Positions 60,901 through 64,000 of a stretch of 64,000 nt of DNA are shown one piece after another. How positions within the stretch are numbered: the first letter of the stretch is position 1; every line of letters begins with the position of its first letter. Origin of the DNA: Dipylidium caninum (lineage: Eukaryota > Platyhelminthes > Cestoda > Cyclophyllidea > Dipylidiidae); assembly GCA_017562135.1 (NCBI GenBank), contig QEYB01001685.1:310001-374000 (forward strand). The letters are read 5' to 3'. The notes beneath the pieces are model-generated. The model saw only the letters and a program-made list of their open reading frames with translations, did not search any database and was not told where the DNA came from. A program made the translations under genes and the position numbers.

Positions 60901-63900
60901 AAGTTTGTCTGTCCCCTCCTTCGCTAATGCCTAATTCGAAATTTGTACTCTCAACTTTTCATCTACGTTGGCTTTCTGTTGGGCTGGTGGCATTGTGACC
61001 AACTACCACATGCGCGGTTAAGGGGGGAAAATCAGGTCGTGTTGTGCATACCTCTGAGTCTTGTGAAGCTTTAGTGAGTGTAGTCCATCCCTCTAAGGTC
61101 AAACCTTCTTCTTAGAGTTCACACACCACTCCACACTAATTTCTCTGCCAGTCTTAATTCAAGACGATGCTATCATCTTTACAGCATTATTCTCGTTCAC
61201 TCCATCAGTTGGGGATAATTTACTAATTTCTTGTATTTAAAAGCAGTCTTAATAATTCCCACCCCACGTGATATAAGCTAGTCAGTGCACGGTGTTGTAG
61301 GCCAGTCTCTCGGAGACCCTCGATTACCGACAGAAATTGTTACCCACTCTCAAATCGTTTCTCTCCGAAGAAGTGAGCACAGACGGCACTGACAATCCTC
61401 TCAAGTTCGATCTCTTCTGTTGGATCACCGGTATCGAGGCGGTTTGCAGCCAACTTCTTGAAGCTGTAAGCTCATTTATCATTTTTCTGTCCTTCCTTCT
61501 GTGTTCTTATCTTATTGGCCATTCACCAATTCTGTCCTGTCCAGTTTAACTCCTTGGCCGATTTGGTAGCAGCCCTGTCCGGAGATGCTGATCGCATGCT
61601 AGTGGACGGTGGCTCTTTGCGGCAGGAGTGTGCATGTCGCGGCGTGGAGTTAGCCACCCTCATCCTCCAGGCCACCAGTCAACGTGTTCGATGGCCCCGC
61701 CACTCTGCAAATCTTGACACTTGGTATGAGGAGTTAAAGGCAAAACTTATTTCTACTGTGGGTAAGTCGCTAGATCTTTCTATGCCTTTCTTGCCTCCTC
61801 TCGCACCGTCCACCAAGGTACTAATGTGATTTTGTCCATCTTACCCTCTCAAGATTCTGCTGCAAGTTGTTAAAAAAAATTTGCACGTCTTGTTTGCATA
61901 GTGAGATTGAGATTTGTACGAGTTCCTCCGGTCGCTTTTACTATCTAGTCACTCCACAAACATTCTGCTATGCTTTTAGGTATAGTTTCATCCGTTTTAG
62001 ATTTTTTCTTTCTTTGTTTTTTTGACTTATTTGACAATTAATGGCTAGTCGTTAAAGTGTTGTTTTGCCAATTCTAGAGTCGCTTTATATTTGGCTAATA
62101 GCCATGATGTTCAGGGTTACCTCTCCTGTTCCCCCACCAATTAGTCGAGTTGTTGCTCTAAGAGCAGTAGTAAGCCTCACAGGTTAGGGTTTGAGTCTCG
62201 CCAAGATGCCAGGCTCTTTTCCTTTTAAAACATGTTAAAGTGATTAAGGAAACTAAAGCAACAATACATCACCGAATTTTTACTCGAATATCCCCTTTTG
62301 TAATGTATCAAGGCGATGAAAATTATTGTTATCCACTTTAGTGTTGAATTGCTTTGTTCCATTTTGTGTAGCATGGCGCATTAATCGCCCTGAAGCGGCA
62401 TTGGATTTGGCTATCCGCTTTCTTGACAAGAAACTCATACTCGAGATTTCCGATCACCTCGATAAGCACTCTGCAGACGGGAAACAGCACACCAACCTCA
62501 TGCACGCTCTTGCACACTCTCCTCCGGATAGCCAACTGGCCGATTATGCTCTACAAGTGAATTATCATCTTAGGACTTTGTGATTTTATGTTCTTCTCGT
62601 CGGGGCTGTAATCTCTTTCCTTGGCAGTGGCACTACTCCTACATGGCGAGAAGGCCCGTCTCCAATCGTTGCTGGTGGCACTGCAAGAACGGGAGGCGGA
62701 AGGCGAGAGTTTGAAGGTGCAAGACCGCCAGAAAAGGCCAACTCCGATGGTTCAGTCTGCCACCTCGGCGAAACGGTCACGGCAAGCGTCGGAGACGTGT
62801 GTAACTCGATTCTTGCAGCGGCGGGAAGCGAGGGACTTCGCCTGGTTGCATCAACTCGGCAATAGGGATTTTGATCAGGTGAGGAAAGGGAGAGGAATTG
62901 AAGCAGCTTTTGGCATTTTTTTCCGTGTTTGAGTATCTCCACTCTGCTTTTTTGACTGGCATTTCTGTGTTACATAAATTGTTGTATTTACATCTCCTAA
63001 ATGTTTGCGGTTGTTGAGAGCCCCGTAAAGTATCATCAAATTTGGGGACAATAATAAGGACACCACATCTCTCGTTGTCTCTCTCGTAAATTGTGGTTAC
63101 ATCTGTCAATAGAATCTAAAAATCTTCACTCCGTGATCACTTGGCTATTCCCATAAATGCGGCTTTTTCCTTCCTTTTCACTTAGAAGCTAAGGTGTTCT
63201 GCTTCGATGACAGAACGGACTAAGCTAAACTCTTCTCGAGCAGATTTAATTAGTTAACGTTTATCGCTCCCTGATGCCGTTCCACCTTCAGGCGTCTCAG
63301 GGTCTTCTCGCTGCAGGTGTGAGCGAGATCTCTTCATTACGCCGTCGGCGTACCCTCCTGAGTCTATCCAAACTCACATCCATTGCTGCCGGCCATCTTA
63401 TATCCACCACTGACTTTGACAATGACGCTCTCCCCTCCGACAGCCCTGTTGACAAGTATCTGGAGGTTATTCGTCTTCAGGTAACCTCTCTTTCTCTCTA
63501 AATGTAGTCGGAAAGATATTACGTTTGTTGGTGAAATTGAGATTTCAGAAAAATAACCTATTTGATGCGTATCTCCATTACGTGGCTTGCAAAAATTTTG
63601 TCATGCAGCACATCAAGATAAACTCCTTCCGTCATTCGTCTTCTCTTCTTTTTAAATTCTTAATTCAGGAGTGAGATTGAAGAAGAGGATAATCTTAATG
63701 TAATGACCGCCATTTATTGTGTTTGTTGAGGTGGATATGCCTCTTTTACGTAAACGCTAATTCAAATGGTAATCATTTTAGGGAATGTTTTAAGACAATG
63801 CTTCAGAGGACATTTCACTTTACTAACTTCCAGATGCCATTTTACTTTATCAGGAGGAGTGGTTACGAAGGAAGAAGAAGACGCCAGGAGACGACGACGC

Positions 63901-64000
63901 ATCCGTTTTCTCCGCTGCCACCTTAGCCCGACTTTTTGTCACCGACACGGGATTTGTGTCACATGAGTCGTCGAGGGATGATCTTCTTGCCACCTTTGCC
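54178..64000 (+). CDS. NUP133: Nucleoporin NUP133, 17 exons, 3' end beyond the window
   Basis: NUP133 is a scaffold subunit of the nuclear-pore Y complex. Exons: 54178-54313, 54361-54455, 54940-54963, 55027-55284, 55984-56271, 57095-57139, 57208-57517, 57736-57928, 58000-58560, 58877-59003, 60764-60886, 61301-61465, 61545-61761, 62372-62556, 62651-62878, 63292-63480, 63854-64000. Phases agree throughout and sum to 1097 codons; human NUP133 has about 1156, so only the end is missing. A beta-propeller (to about residue 450) precedes an alpha-helical stack. The clearest matches are GLSRRVSSIWSY (compare GIGRRVSSLFG), LLSPEDLFFQ, DFAWLHQLGNRDFDQ (compare HLSWLHEINSQELEK) and RRTLLSLSKLTSIAA (compare KKTLLGLSKLAALA). 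The ATG at 54178 is followed directly by coding-like sequence. Uncertain points are the start of exon 15 and a possible missed small exon between 56271 and 57095. Apart from a mariner remnant and a tRNA-like stretch, the introns hold nothing recognised. Confidence 0.92.
58000..64000 (+). CDS. NUP133: NUP133 exons 9-17: C-terminal helical domain (incomplete)
   Basis: Alpha-helical stack that binds NUP107 through its C-terminal part. Exon 9 begins with helices equivalent to the post-propeller region. Exon 10 ends LLSPEDLFFQA and exon 11 continues VSLVPCFIANLAEQLV. Exon 15 holds DFAWLHQLGNRDFDQ, continued by ASQGLLAAGVSEI in exon 16. Exon 17 (from 63854) ends at the window edge within VFSAATLARLFVTDTGF, equivalent to the APQLIGLYICEEN stretch. 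About 100 residues should follow outside the window. Confidence 0.88.
59470..60663 (-). mobile_element. Decayed mariner-like (Tc1/mariner) DNA transposon in NUP133 intron 10
   Basis: The coding remnant is on the - strand, opposite to NUP133. A 13-bp inverted repeat marks likely ends: TGGAAACTACGAA at 59470-59482 and its near complement at 60651-60663 (12 of 13 match). The 1.19 kb between them is a usual mariner length. The true termini may extend some bases further, and no clear TA duplication was found. Confidence 0.8.
59540..60493 (-). pseudogene. Broken mariner-family transposase
   Basis: Mariner transposases cut and paste DNA with a D,D34D active site. In order on the - strand: a helix-turn-helix N-terminus (LLFLHEFKLNHRATQASRN then EAFGEGSI) from ATG 60493; a shifted frame with SRGRPPARVDN (the RSGRP motif); the core with NRHGAILVHDS (NRRGVILHHDN-type catalytic region) and ILPHPPLSL (LPHPPYSPDL motif); and a C-terminus NRWQKVVDADGRYFKY ending TAA at 59540. 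Several frameshifts and stops (TAG at about 60343-60341) make it inactive. At 954 bp it is near full length for the family. Confidence 0.85.
62100..62225 (+). repeat. tRNA-like sequence, possible SINE fragment, in NUP133 intron 13
   Basis: Contains GGGTTTGAGTCTCGCC, close to the pol III B box, preceded at tRNA-like spacing by TAGTCGAGTTGTTGCTC, which resembles an A box, and an internal GCTCTAAGAGC hairpin. The ends do not pair as a good acceptor stem, so it is more likely a tRNA-derived SINE or tRNA pseudogene than a functional tRNA. Confidence 0.35.

Noticed and set aside
54178..64000. Alternative identity as NUP155 or another propeller-helical nucleoporin
   Set aside because: The WLHQL...DFDQ and LLSLSKL motifs and the GLSRRVSS segment match NUP133 specifically.

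Overview
This is a eukaryotic (metazoan) genomic window with spliced genes, GT-AG introns of very uneven size, microsatellites and a dead DNA transposon. An innexin gene points to an invertebrate. The style (innexin with several-kb introns, small introns elsewhere, mixed base composition) fits a flatworm and perhaps a tapeworm, but that placement is inference. No bacterial, phage or CRISPR features were seen.

Layout. (1) 341-23056, + strand: a complete four-exon innexin gap-junction gene. Its exon ends agree in phase at every junction and give 521 codons plus a stop. About 21 kb of the 22.7 kb locus is intron, GC-rich and CpG-rich, with no other gene I can support. (2) 23057-31070: 3' flank and intergenic DNA with a diverged direct repeat pair. 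Composition changes visibly at about 27.5-28 kb, from GC-rich on the left to AT-richer on the right. (3) About 31.07-34.4 kb, - strand: a few exon-like segments, including two adjoining exons for hydrophobic helices. The protein is not recognised. (4) 35161-53371, - strand: the eIF2-alpha kinase GCN2 (EIF2AK4), reconstructed as 26 coding exons: RWD domain, pseudokinase, protein kinase, HisRS-like domain and anticodon-binding-like region. The last exon carries an apparent +1 frameshift. One intron appears to be GC-AG, and the activation segment is unusually long. (5) 53372-54177: an 806-bp head-to-head intergenic region, probably a shared promoter. (6) 54178-64000 and beyond, + strand: nucleoporin NUP133, 17 exons in the window (1097 codons), with the 3' end cut off by the window. 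Its largest intron contains a decayed mariner-like transposon in the opposite orientation.

The three recognised genes have no known joint pathway: intercellular channel, amino-acid starvation kinase, nuclear pore scaffold. Only the GCN2/NUP133 pair is arranged in a way that suggests shared regulation. I found no convincing new biological system. The observations most worth checking are the GCN2 frameshift and missing C-terminal domain, the GCN2 loop expansion, the mariner remnant, the Cys-rich innexin tail, the composition boundary and the unidentified membrane-protein exons.
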